DNA of 18,648 bases. It comes from 40-80 sp040394775. Its GTDB lineage: Bacteria > Bacteroidota > Bacteroidia > Flavobacteriales_D > Crocinitomicaceae. Below, in pieces: positions 8,618 through 14,714 of this stretch (positions within the stretch are counted from its first letter, which is position 1; each line of letters begins with the position of its first letter). The stretch is taken from contig JBEBRN010000058.1 in NCBI GenBank assembly GCA_040394775.1, forward strand, positions 1 through 18,648, given 5' to 3'. The translations under genes and the position numbers were made by a program. The notes under the pieces were generated by a model. It had not been told where the DNA came from. It did not search any database and was given only the letters and a program-made list of their open reading frames with translations.

Positions 8618-8642
8618 AAAGCCACCTTGAAGGTGGCTTTTT
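8618..8642 (+). terminator. Intrinsic terminator after tRNA-Gln pair
   Basis: The arms GCCACCTT (8621-8628) and AAGGTGGC (8630-8637) form a GC-rich hairpin with a tight loop. Three A residues precede it and five T residues follow (8638-8642), and these can extend the stem. It starts 2 nt after the second tRNA and ends the tRNA transcript. The convergent T9SS cargo gene ends at 8689. Confidence 0.88.
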
Positions 8643-8688
8643 CTATTTCTTGAAATGAATTTTATAAATTAAAAACAGCATTTCAAAC

Positions 8689-9600
8689 TCATTCAATTAC
8701 GATTTTTTCCATTCGAATAGTTCCTTCTGATTCCATTTTCAAAAGATATACACCGCTTGAAAGCTGATTGAAGGTCACTTTTTGAGAAATGGTATCATAC
8801 GTAATCGGCATCAATTCACCATACAAATCATAACATTCTACACGGTTTATTTTTGATTCTGATTGAATAAAAACCTCATTTTGTGCTGGATTCGGATAGA
8901 TAGAAATAGTAGTAGGCGTCGTATTATGAGTGCTTAGAGTCAAATAATAATCACAATCATCTGAAGTTCTTTTAATAGAAAAACCATCGTTGTCTTGATA
9001 GCAGATTAAGCTAAAAGCCGCTCCAAAATAAATTCCTTGTGCATCGCAAATACCCGTCGGAAACAAAGAACCAGAGATACAGCCAAAACGAGAGGAATAA
9101 GATCCAATTTCAACACTATCATTAATTTCAGCTGATTTGACTGAAATAAAGTAACTATCAATCGGTTGACCTTGAAAAGTATATATGAACGATTTAGATT
9201 GATACACTAAATCATGGTCACAATGTTCATCTAGAATATATTCATTCGATCCCCATGTTGCTTGGTCATTGAAAATAAAAACGACATCTTCAAATAACGT
9301 ATCTTTATCTATCAACCGGAAAACAGTATCACCTGTCATTCTAAAATAATGAAATTCACTTCCATACGGTAACAAAGTATCTGTATCCGGATTGGTCGGT
9401 AAATACCAATACGAAGTATGATGAACCTGTTGCCAATCTTCCCCAAGAATAACAGTGTCCTTATCGTAGGTCAAATGATGAAAAAGACTTTGTGCTTCAC
9501 CCGTAGAGGAATAATGCCATTCAGCACCGTCATGTAACCACTTTTGACCGAAGCTAAGTGTGAAAGTCAAAATCGAAACTAAAAGTAATAACGGTTTCAT
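8689..9600 (-). CDS. Secreted protein with T9SS type A sorting domain
   Basis: This 303-aa protein has an N-terminal signal peptide (hydrophobic core at residues 3-16, likely cleavage before Q19). Residues about 228-303 are a T9SS C-terminal domain, seen in SIYPNPAQNEVFI, then VECYDLYGELM, LSSGVYLLKM and the basic end RMEKIVIE. These are the conserved strands that direct export across the outer membrane, after which the domain is normally removed. The central part (about 20-227) is rich in Tyr, Asp and Thr with several cysteines (for example FGCISGS, GICDAQG, DDCDYY). It matches no enzyme family I recognise. No clear promoter is visible; TATATTAG on the minus strand (9619-9626 region) is a poor match. 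It is a single-gene unit flanked by terminators. Secretion route is well supported; function is unknown. Confidence 0.9.
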   Translation of the reverse strand: MKPLLLLVSILTFTLSFGQKWLHDGAEWHYSSTGEAQSLFHHLTYDKDTVILGEDWQQVHHTSYWYLPTNPDTDTLLPYGSEFHYFRMTGDTVFRLIDKDTLFEDVVFIFNDQATWGSNEYILDEHCDHDLVYQSKSFIYTFQGQPIDSYFISVKSAEINDSVEIGSYSSRFGCISGSLFPTGICDAQGIYFGAAFSLICYQDNDGFSIKRTSDDCDYYLTLSTHNTTPTTISIYPNPAQNEVFIQSESKINRVECYDLYGELMPITYDTISQKVTFNQLSSGVYLLKMESEGTIRMEKIVIE

Positions 9601-9647
9601 AAAAATGAATTTTGTTCCACTAATATACCAAGAAAAATGTAAACCAC

Positions 9648-9681
9648 AAAAAATGCTTTACATCCTGAGACATAAAGCATT
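9648..9681 (-). terminator. Hairpin terminator after the outer-membrane barrel gene
   Basis: On the minus strand, AATGCTTTA (9681-9673) pairs with TAAAGCATT (9660-9652), a perfect 9-bp stem around a 12-nt loop, and the T-run continues to 9648. It sits about 74 nt past the stop of the barrel gene and just before the T9SS cargo gene, so it probably ends the sigma/barrel operon transcript. Confidence 0.65.
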
Positions 9682-9754
9682 CTTTAGTTAACCAAACTAT
9701 GGAAAAAATAGCGGTATTTATAACTCATTCACCTTTCTTTCCTCCATTTCTTTA

Positions 9755-10786
9755 TTATAGAATAAATCGTATTCCAACAGAAATATTATGACCATTAAAA
9801 TCATTTCCTTTCGTGAAAATGGTGTTGATATCATACTTCACATATAAAGTATAATGATCATATCCAATGTACATATCTGCACCATAAATTAAATTGTTGG
9901 TGTTGAAATTATTAGATGTTTTGTTTTTCGTACGTTCTCCATCTGGCATAGTATATTTCAGTTTTTGAGAAGTTTTTAAATTCACGCCCAAATATCCACC
10001 AAGCCCAAATTTAAATTTGGATGGACGATTTCGATTATTGTTCTTTCCAATCTCAAAATGCACTGGAAGGACTAAGTAATTCATTCGCAATTTAGATTTG
10101 TTTAGATTTTGTGGAAACGTATCTAAAAATACTTGATTATTCTGATTGACAAAATATTGATTACTGCTAGCACTCAAACTATTGAACTGAAAACTAAGTC
10201 CATAATTCAATCGAAGAAAACCACTTTTTACTAATGAAGTTCGAAATTCCATGCCTATTTCTGAAAAGTAACTTCCTCCTATTTTAAAAGGTGAACTATC
10301 TAAAAATGGCTGAGAATTGATGATATTATTCAATCCAACACTTAATACCGTTCCATAACGCGTTCGAGGAGTTTTCTTCACAATAGTGATTGTGTCTGAG
10401 GTAACGTGATTCTTAACCGTTAAAAATTGTAATTTCGAATAATATTCATTGTCCTGATTACGATTGATTAATTCAATAGCTCCATCGATAACATCCAACT
10501 GATTTTGAATGTTCTTCGCGCGCTTTTCCGCTGCTTTCGCTTTTTCGACATCGGCTTCTTCAGGTGTTAGTTCGTTGTTGGATAATCTCTCATCAATTTC
10601 CTGAATTTCTGTTTTCAATCGCTCTTTCTCTTGCTTTTTAACAATTTCTTTTTGAGCTTCTAGGTCACTAATTGTAAACGTTTTGTTCCAATTTCTAAAA
10701 TTGATATTGACATCCTTCTGAGCAAAAATGCTAGAACTACCGAATATCAATAAAAAACTCATACTGATAAATACTATTTTTTTCAT
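9755..10786 (-). CDS. Outer-membrane beta-barrel protein with periplasmic coiled coil
   Basis: The open frame extends upstream to 10861, but the better start is ATG at 10786. It gives a clean signal peptide (MKKIVFISMSFLLIF..., cleavage before Q23) and removes an overlap with the upstream gene. The resulting protein has 343 residues. Residues about 42-105 are highly charged with Lys/Glu heptad character (EAQKEIVKKQEKERLKTEIQ), likely a helical coiled coil in the periplasm. From about residue 130 there are alternating amphipathic strands (YGTVLSVGLNN, RLNYGLSFQF, YLVLPVHFEIG, LGGYLGVNL, YIGYDHYTLYVKYD), ending in SVGIRFIL. That pattern fits a small outer-membrane barrel of the PorT/OmpW-like type often annotated in Bacteroidota. 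It is last in the ECF sigma operon, 31 nt after the one-TM gene. Specific function is unknown. Confidence 0.82.
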   Translation of the reverse strand: MKKIVFISMSFLLIFGSSSIFAQKDVNINFRNWNKTFTISDLEAQKEIVKKQEKERLKTEIQEIDERLSNNELTPEEADVEKAKAAEKRAKNIQNQLDVIDGAIELINRNQDNEYYSKLQFLTVKNHVTSDTITIVKKTPRTRYGTVLSVGLNNIINSQPFLDSSPFKIGGSYFSEIGMEFRTSLVKSGFLRLNYGLSFQFNSLSASSNQYFVNQNNQVFLDTFPQNLNKSKLRMNYLVLPVHFEIGKNNNRNRPSKFKFGLGGYLGVNLKTSQKLKYTMPDGERTKNKTSNNFNTNNLIYGADMYIGYDHYTLYVKYDINTIFTKGNDFNGHNISVGIRFIL

Positions 10787-10817
10787 GGCACTAATTTTTA
10801 ATATATATATTTTATGT

Positions 10818-11606
10818 TTATTGCTTACTCTTAATTTGTCTATTATAAAGTGTTGTAGCATAGTTCCAACCTTCTTGAATCAATTCGGGAAAGCGTTTCG
10901 ACTTTTTATTATTTTCATAGTTCACTTCCTGTAACAAGTCGTTCGCTACAACATAGTTTAAATCACTTTTAAATGCTACTTCAACTTTTATTTTTCGCTG
11001 TGCTTTTTGAAGTAATTCATCCGCCTCATCTTTAGGTTCTGAATTGTTTTTTTTATTCCAACCTTTATTTAAAATAGGTTCTTCAAATGTTTTAGAAGTT
11101 GCTACATTTGCCAAGTTGCTCGTGTTTTCCTGCTGATTTTTTAGATCTTTTTCTATCTGCTCTTTGGAGTGATTTATAGAATACTGTTTTTCGCTTATCG
11201 CATTATTAATCTTTGCGTTAACAAGCATGTTTCTATACGAAGTCTCTGGATTTTCAAAAATATTCTCCGACTCATCCGTTAGCGTTTCACTTTCAATTAA
11301 CTTGTTTACTTCTTGCTGTTCTAGTATGTTATTTGATGGATTCTTTTTTACTTTTTTCAATATTTTTGTGGTATTGTCTTTTGCCGCCAATATTCCACTT
11401 AATGAAGAGACGTTGTGCTGATTGATAACCAAACCTGAAATTATAACACCTATCAATACAGCAGCAACAATCCCAATTCTCCAATACATTAAAAAAGGCG
11501 TTTTTTCTTCCTCGTCTAAATGTGTCTCTAATTGTTCCCAAGTAGAAGCTCTTGGTTCAATACGTCTCTCTTCGAGCTGGTGCTTTATATTATCTTCCCA
11601 TTTCAT
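10818..11606 (-). CDS. Single-TM anti-sigma-like membrane protein
   Basis: This 262-aa protein has an N-terminal cytoplasmic segment of about 40 residues with the pattern MKWEDNIKHQLEERRIEP...STWEQLETHLDEEE. It resembles the short helical segment seen in Bacteroidota proteins encoded after ECF sigma factors. A single TM helix follows at about residues 41-63 (WRIGIVAAVLIGVIISGLVI). The rest (64-262) is a hydrophilic, Asn/Glu/Lys-rich, probably disordered or helical periplasmic part. Its start overlaps the end of the sigma gene by 17 nt in another frame, so translation is probably coupled. The position and one-TM topology support an anti-sigma role, but I see no classical zinc-binding anti-sigma (ZAS) motif or RskA domain, so that role is inferred. 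Confidence 0.82.
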   Translation of the reverse strand: MKWEDNIKHQLEERRIEPRASTWEQLETHLDEEEKTPFLMYWRIGIVAAVLIGVIISGLVINQHNVSSLSGILAAKDNTTKILKKVKKNPSNNILEQQEVNKLIESETLTDESENIFENPETSYRNMLVNAKINNAISEKQYSINHSKEQIEKDLKNQQENTSNLANVATSKTFEEPILNKGWNKKNNSEPKDEADELLQKAQRKIKVEVAFKSDLNYVVANDLLQEVNYENNKKSKRFPELIQEGWNYATTLYNRQIKSKQ

Positions 11607-12150
11607 ACGCTTCTTGTTCTTTTAATTTCTTTCGTATCATCGCTTTCGCTTTCGATAATTGTGATTTTGATGTTCCCTCTGTAATATCTAAAATAGCTCC
11701 TATTTCATGATGTTTATAACCTTCGACCACATACATGATAAATACCGTTTTATATCCAGAAGGCAATTCATCGATTAGTTCTTGCAATGGCTCCACTTCA
11801 AGGTTTTCAATACTTTGATCATACGTGACATCTTGTATTTCTTCCATTTCATCGGTAAAATCCAATTGTTTTTTCGCTTTTAAAAATGCCAACGCTTCTC
11901 GTACCATGACTCTTCGTATCCATCCTTCAAAACTTCCCTCAAATCGAAAACTTTCTAGATATTTAAAGACATTACAAAATCCTCTTAACATCGCATCTTC
12001 AGCAAAGTGCATATCTTTTATATACATCCGACAAACCGATAACATCTTCGAAGCATGCTGGTCGTAAATGATTTGTTGTGCCACTCGATCTCTCTTTATA
12101 GCTTTTTTAATCAATTGCTGTTCGTCTGTATATAATGGAATAATCTTCAC
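11590..12150 (-). CDS. ECF-type RNA polymerase sigma factor
   Basis: This 186-aa protein has the two-domain layout of ECF sigma factors, which redirect RNA polymerase to a small regulon. Sigma region 2 spans about residues 25-90 (YDQHASKMLSVCRMYI, AEDAMLRGFCNVFKYL, FEGSFEGWIRRVMVREAL). After an acidic linker (EMEEIQDVTYDQSIENLEVE) comes region 4 at about 120-180 (LIDELPSGYKTVFIMYVVEGYKHHEIGAIL, then the recognition helix around EGTSKSQLSKAKAMIRKKL). It heads a minus-strand operon with the one-TM protein (17-nt overlap) and the outer-membrane barrel. No TAnnTTTG match is visible upstream of its ATG, which would fit an autoregulated promoter of a different type (inference). The signal sensed cannot be read from the sequence. 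Confidence 0.95.
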   Translation of the reverse strand: MKIIPLYTDEQQLIKKAIKRDRVAQQIIYDQHASKMLSVCRMYIKDMHFAEDAMLRGFCNVFKYLESFRFEGSFEGWIRRVMVREALAFLKAKKQLDFTDEMEEIQDVTYDQSIENLEVEPLQELIDELPSGYKTVFIMYVVEGYKHHEIGAILDITEGTSKSQLSKAKAMIRKKLKEQEAYEMGR

Positions 12151-12354
12151 TTAATAATTTGCCTTATACTAGTAGAGAGAGTGAATTTACAAAAAGGGTT
12201 GCCTGAACGGATTATTTTTTTTTGATTTTTTGAAATAGAAATGTTAGTAGCTATTCCGTGGTTAATCGTTTTAATAGGGAAAAAATCTCATCATTTAAGC
12301 AACTTGAAATAGAATACTTTCGTCTTTAAAGTACAAATTACTAATTATTACATC
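12151..12354. other. Divergent intergenic region, sigma operon / T9SS cargo gene
   Basis: These 204 bases separate two divergent genes and hold no ORF. A T-rich patch lies around 12210-12235. For the rightward gene, TACTTTCG at 12315-12322 differs from TAnnTTTG at one base, with TTTA 17 nt upstream (12294-12297), so it is a weak promoter candidate. I see no strong element for the leftward sigma gene. Confidence 0.35.
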
Positions 12355-13230
12355 ATGAAAAAAATTATATTCATTCTCATTGGATTCATAGGATTTACAA
12401 TGAATCTAGATGCGCAATGTAGCGTATCAGTAAAAGACAGTCTTTTAGCAAATTACGACTATTCTTTAACAGCAATCAATCCTACTGGCGTTGCTCCTTT
12501 TACTTACACATGGACCATAAAGGACGGCAATGGTGCTCCTGTTCCATACACGGTAAATACGGCTGGTGATAGTGTTTTAATCGATGCTTTTACCGTACAA
12601 AATAATTACGGTTGTCTTATTTATCAATTATGTGTAACCGATGATGCAAGTTGTAATACATGTATTGCCGACACGGCAATTTTGAATGTTCCATTCCCTT
12701 GTTATTCTCAATTTACATCGACTATCACAGGTGTTAATCAAGTTTCTATTACATTGAACTCCAACATTCCTCCATTCATTATGCTGTCTCAAATGATCAC
12801 ATGGACTGATGGAGATGGACAAAGTCAAAGTGTTCCTTATATGGGCCCAGGAACTACAATAAATTACGTTCCTGCATCGCCTAGCACATCTGATAAATTC
12901 CTATGTTGTGTCATTAACAACACCGTAAATGGTGGTTGCTTATCATGTGATTCAATACAGTACACAAATGCTACTCTAAAAGTGAAAACGATCGAGCAAA
13001 AGAACATTCAAATTGCTCCTAATCCAGCAACATCAATGGTAACAGTGAAAAGTCCGTCTGCGATTAATCGAATTGAATTGTTTAATGTACTAGGTCAAAA
13101 AATGAATTTTGAAAGTGCTATAAGTAATACTAGTGTAACGCTACAAATAAGTTCATTGACTCAAGGTGTTTACATTATTCGTATTTATACTGTATCTGGA
13201 ATGGTTGAGAAAAGGATTATAAAAGAGTAA
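12355..13230 (+). CDS. Secreted Cys-rich adhesin-like protein with T9SS type A sorting domain
   Basis: This 291-aa protein has a signal peptide (hydrophobic residues 4-16, cleavage likely after DA, before Q21). The middle (about 22-215) looks like two Ig/PKD-type beta domains. The first includes NPTGVAPFTYTWTIKDGNGAPV and CLIYQLCVTDDASCNTC; the second includes NIPPFIMLSQMITWTDGDGQ and CCVINNTVNGGCLSC. Both end in cysteine clusters that could form disulfides once exported. The last 75 residues are a T9SS type A domain (QIAPNPATSMVTV, RIELFNVLGQKM, ISSLTQGVYIIRI, GMVEKRIIKE). It is probably secreted or surface-attached. It stands alone, divergent from the sigma operon; control by that sigma factor is possible but not shown. 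No enzyme family is recognised. Confidence 0.9.
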   Translation: MKKIIFILIGFIGFTMNLDAQCSVSVKDSLLANYDYSLTAINPTGVAPFTYTWTIKDGNGAPVPYTVNTAGDSVLIDAFTVQNNYGCLIYQLCVTDDASCNTCIADTAILNVPFPCYSQFTSTITGVNQVSITLNSNIPPFIMLSQMITWTDGDGQSQSVPYMGPGTTINYVPASPSTSDKFLCCVINNTVNGGCLSCDSIQYTNATLKVKTIEQKNIQIAPNPATSMVTVKSPSAINRIELFNVLGQKMNFESAISNTSVTLQISSLTQGVYIIRIYTVSGMVEKRIIKE

Positions 13231-13270
13231 TTCTTTTTAGATAACAGACCATTCATTCTATTAGCAAAAC

Positions 13271-13306
13271 TTTGAACTAGATTCTAGAATAAGAATCTAG
13301 TTCAAA
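13271..13306. repeat. Perfect 15-bp inverted repeat (hairpin) downstream of T9SS cargo gene
   Basis: TTTGAACTAGATTCT (13271-13285) and AGAATCTAGTTCAAA (13292-13306) are exact reverse complements around a 6-nt loop. The stem begins 40 nt after the cargo gene stop and 53 nt before rlmN. On the plus strand the right arm is followed by A residues, not T, so it is not a textbook intrinsic terminator. It may still end or stabilise the cargo transcript, or be a protein-binding palindrome. Confidence 0.85.
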
Positions 13307-13343
13307 AAATGCTCTATTCAGTACCATCTATTTAGCTTTTCAT

Positions 13344-13351
13344 TACCTTTG
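13344..13351 (+). promoter_or_regulatory. Bacteroidota -7 promoter element TACCTTTG upstream of rlmN
   Basis: TACCTTTG matches TAnnTTTG exactly and ends 7 nt before the rlmN ATG at 13359, so the transcript should have no leader or one of a base or two. I do not see a TTTG at the expected spacing upstream, so recognition may rest on the -7 element. Confidence 0.55.
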
Positions 13352-13358
13352 TAAAACG

Positions 13359-14441
13359 ATGGGAAGTACAGTAAAGAAAAACATTCGCGATTTAGACTTA
13401 AATGAATTAAAAACTAGCTTGGAAGAGTTAGGTGAAAAAGCATTTCGTGCTAAGCAAATTTACGAATGGTTGTGGGTGAAAGATGCCAGCACTTTTGAAG
13501 AGATGTCTAATTTGAGCAAAGATTTGCGCACGAAATTAGAAGACTATTACTTTATCGACAAAATCGTACTCACCGACCAACAAATATCCAATGACAGAAC
13601 CATTAAATGCGCGTTTACAGTAGAAGAAAACCGTGTTTTTGAAGGTGTCTTAATTCCTGCCACATCGCGTATGACTGCTTGTGTTTCCTGCCAAGTAGGT
13701 TGCAGTTTAGCATGTGCTTTTTGTGCTACAGGTAGATTGAAACTACTACGTAATTTAACGGCTGGAGAAATTGTAGACCAAGTCGTTCATTTGAAGAAAT
13801 TAGCAGAAGAAAAATACCAACAAAATCTGACGAATATCGTTTACATGGGAATGGGCGAACCGATGTTAAATTATAAAAACGTCCTACGTTCTATCGAAAT
13901 CATCACTTCTGACAAAGGTCTAGGAATGTCCCCAAAACGGATTACTGTTTCCACTGCTGGAATTGCTAAAATGATTCGTAAACTCGGAGATGACGAAGTG
14001 AAATTTAATTTAGCAGTCTCTCTGCATGCTGCCAACGACGAAAAACGTAGCAAAATCATGGAGATTAACGACACCAACAATATTGATGAATTGCGCGAAG
14101 CATTGATTTATTTCCACGAAAAAACAGGCTCTCGTGTTACCTACGAATATATCATTTTCAAAGATTTCAACGACAGTATAGAAGACGCCCAAGAGTTGGC
14201 TATTTTTGGAAAACATGTACCGTGTAAAATTAACATTATCGAGTATAATCCTATTGACGGAGGTGATTTCACACAAGCTCACCCTGACAAAGTAGATGCT
14301 TTTGCTGCATATTTGGAATCTAAAAATATGATTGTCAATATTCGCTATAGTAGAGGAAAAGACATCGATGCTGCTTGCGGTCAGTTGGCAAACAAGAATA
14401 ACGCTATACTAAAAGAAGAACGAATATTAAAAACTAAATGA
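13359..14441 (+). CDS. rlmN: 23S rRNA (adenine-2503-C2)-methyltransferase RlmN
   Basis: RlmN is a radical-SAM enzyme that methylates C2 of A2503 in 23S rRNA, and in studied members A37 of some tRNAs. The 360-aa length is typical. The iron-sulfur motif CxxxCxxC is C115-SLA-C119-AF-C122, followed by ATG. The SAM-binding GMGEP is at 164-168. The C-terminal catalytic cysteine is C340 in AACGQL, after YSRGKDIDA; the other expected helper, also cysteine-based in known members, belongs to this region and chemistry. The N-terminal KAFRAKQIYEWLW segment (27-39) is also characteristic. The start at 13359 is the only sensible ATG and sits directly behind a -7 promoter element. Its stop overlaps the start of a 54-aa membrane protein (ATGA), so the two are translationally coupled. 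Confidence 0.97.
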   Translation: MGSTVKKNIRDLDLNELKTSLEELGEKAFRAKQIYEWLWVKDASTFEEMSNLSKDLRTKLEDYYFIDKIVLTDQQISNDRTIKCAFTVEENRVFEGVLIPATSRMTACVSCQVGCSLACAFCATGRLKLLRNLTAGEIVDQVVHLKKLAEEKYQQNLTNIVYMGMGEPMLNYKNVLRSIEIITSDKGLGMSPKRITVSTAGIAKMIRKLGDDEVKFNLAVSLHAANDEKRSKIMEINDTNNIDELREALIYFHEKTGSRVTYEYIIFKDFNDSIEDAQELAIFGKHVPCKINIIEYNPIDGGDFTQAHPDKVDAFAAYLESKNMIVNIRYSRGKDIDAACGQLANKNNAILKEERILKTK

Positions 14442-14602
14442 GCAACCCCTTTATCTTAGCGGTTTTACCAGCTATCTTGACCGGTTTTTTAAATGGCTAT
14501 TATTGGAGTAAGCAAGGTTATAATCGTGTTCAATATACCGTTTTAGGAATGTTTATTGCATATGCTCTTTTCATGAAGTTATTCAAATTTCTACTAACTT
14601 AG
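14438..14602 (+). CDS. Small (54 aa) two-TM membrane protein coupled to rlmN
   Basis: An ATG at 14438 overlaps the rlmN stop (ATGA) and opens a 54-codon frame that ends at TAG 14600-14602. The protein starts MSNPFILAVLPAILTGFLNG and has two hydrophobic stretches, about residues 4-21 and 33-53. A polar turn between them (YYWSKQGYNRVQ) carries basic residues, so a helical hairpin in the inner membrane is likely. The overlap, the sensible membrane-protein composition and the absence of another gene before 14715 support it as real. I do not recognise a family; it is too short to assign by eye. A chance frame cannot be fully excluded. Confidence 0.7.
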   Translation: MSNPFILAVLPAILTGFLNGYYWSKQGYNRVQYTVLGMFIAYALFMKLFKFLLT

Positions 14603-14714
14603 GTTTTTATAGTCTTGCAACACTACCTAAAATGGGAAATTCTTTCCTATCTCTCTAAAAAATACTAAATTTACTTTTTTACAATATTTTGCTGTATAAA
14701 TAACAGATAACAAC

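Noticed and set aside
8448..8620. 77-nt direct repeat at a tRNA gene as an integration (att) duplication
   Set aside because: Only 19 nt lie between the repeats, each repeat is a whole functional tRNA, and no integrase or mobile gene is nearby.
10787..10861. Longer start for the outer-membrane barrel protein
   Set aside because: It adds 25 residues before a clean signal peptide and overlaps the upstream gene; ATG at 10786 fits an exported protein.
12205..12240. T-rich stretch as an intrinsic terminator
   Set aside because: No stable GC-containing hairpin precedes the T-run, and it lies between divergent starts where no transcript needs to end.
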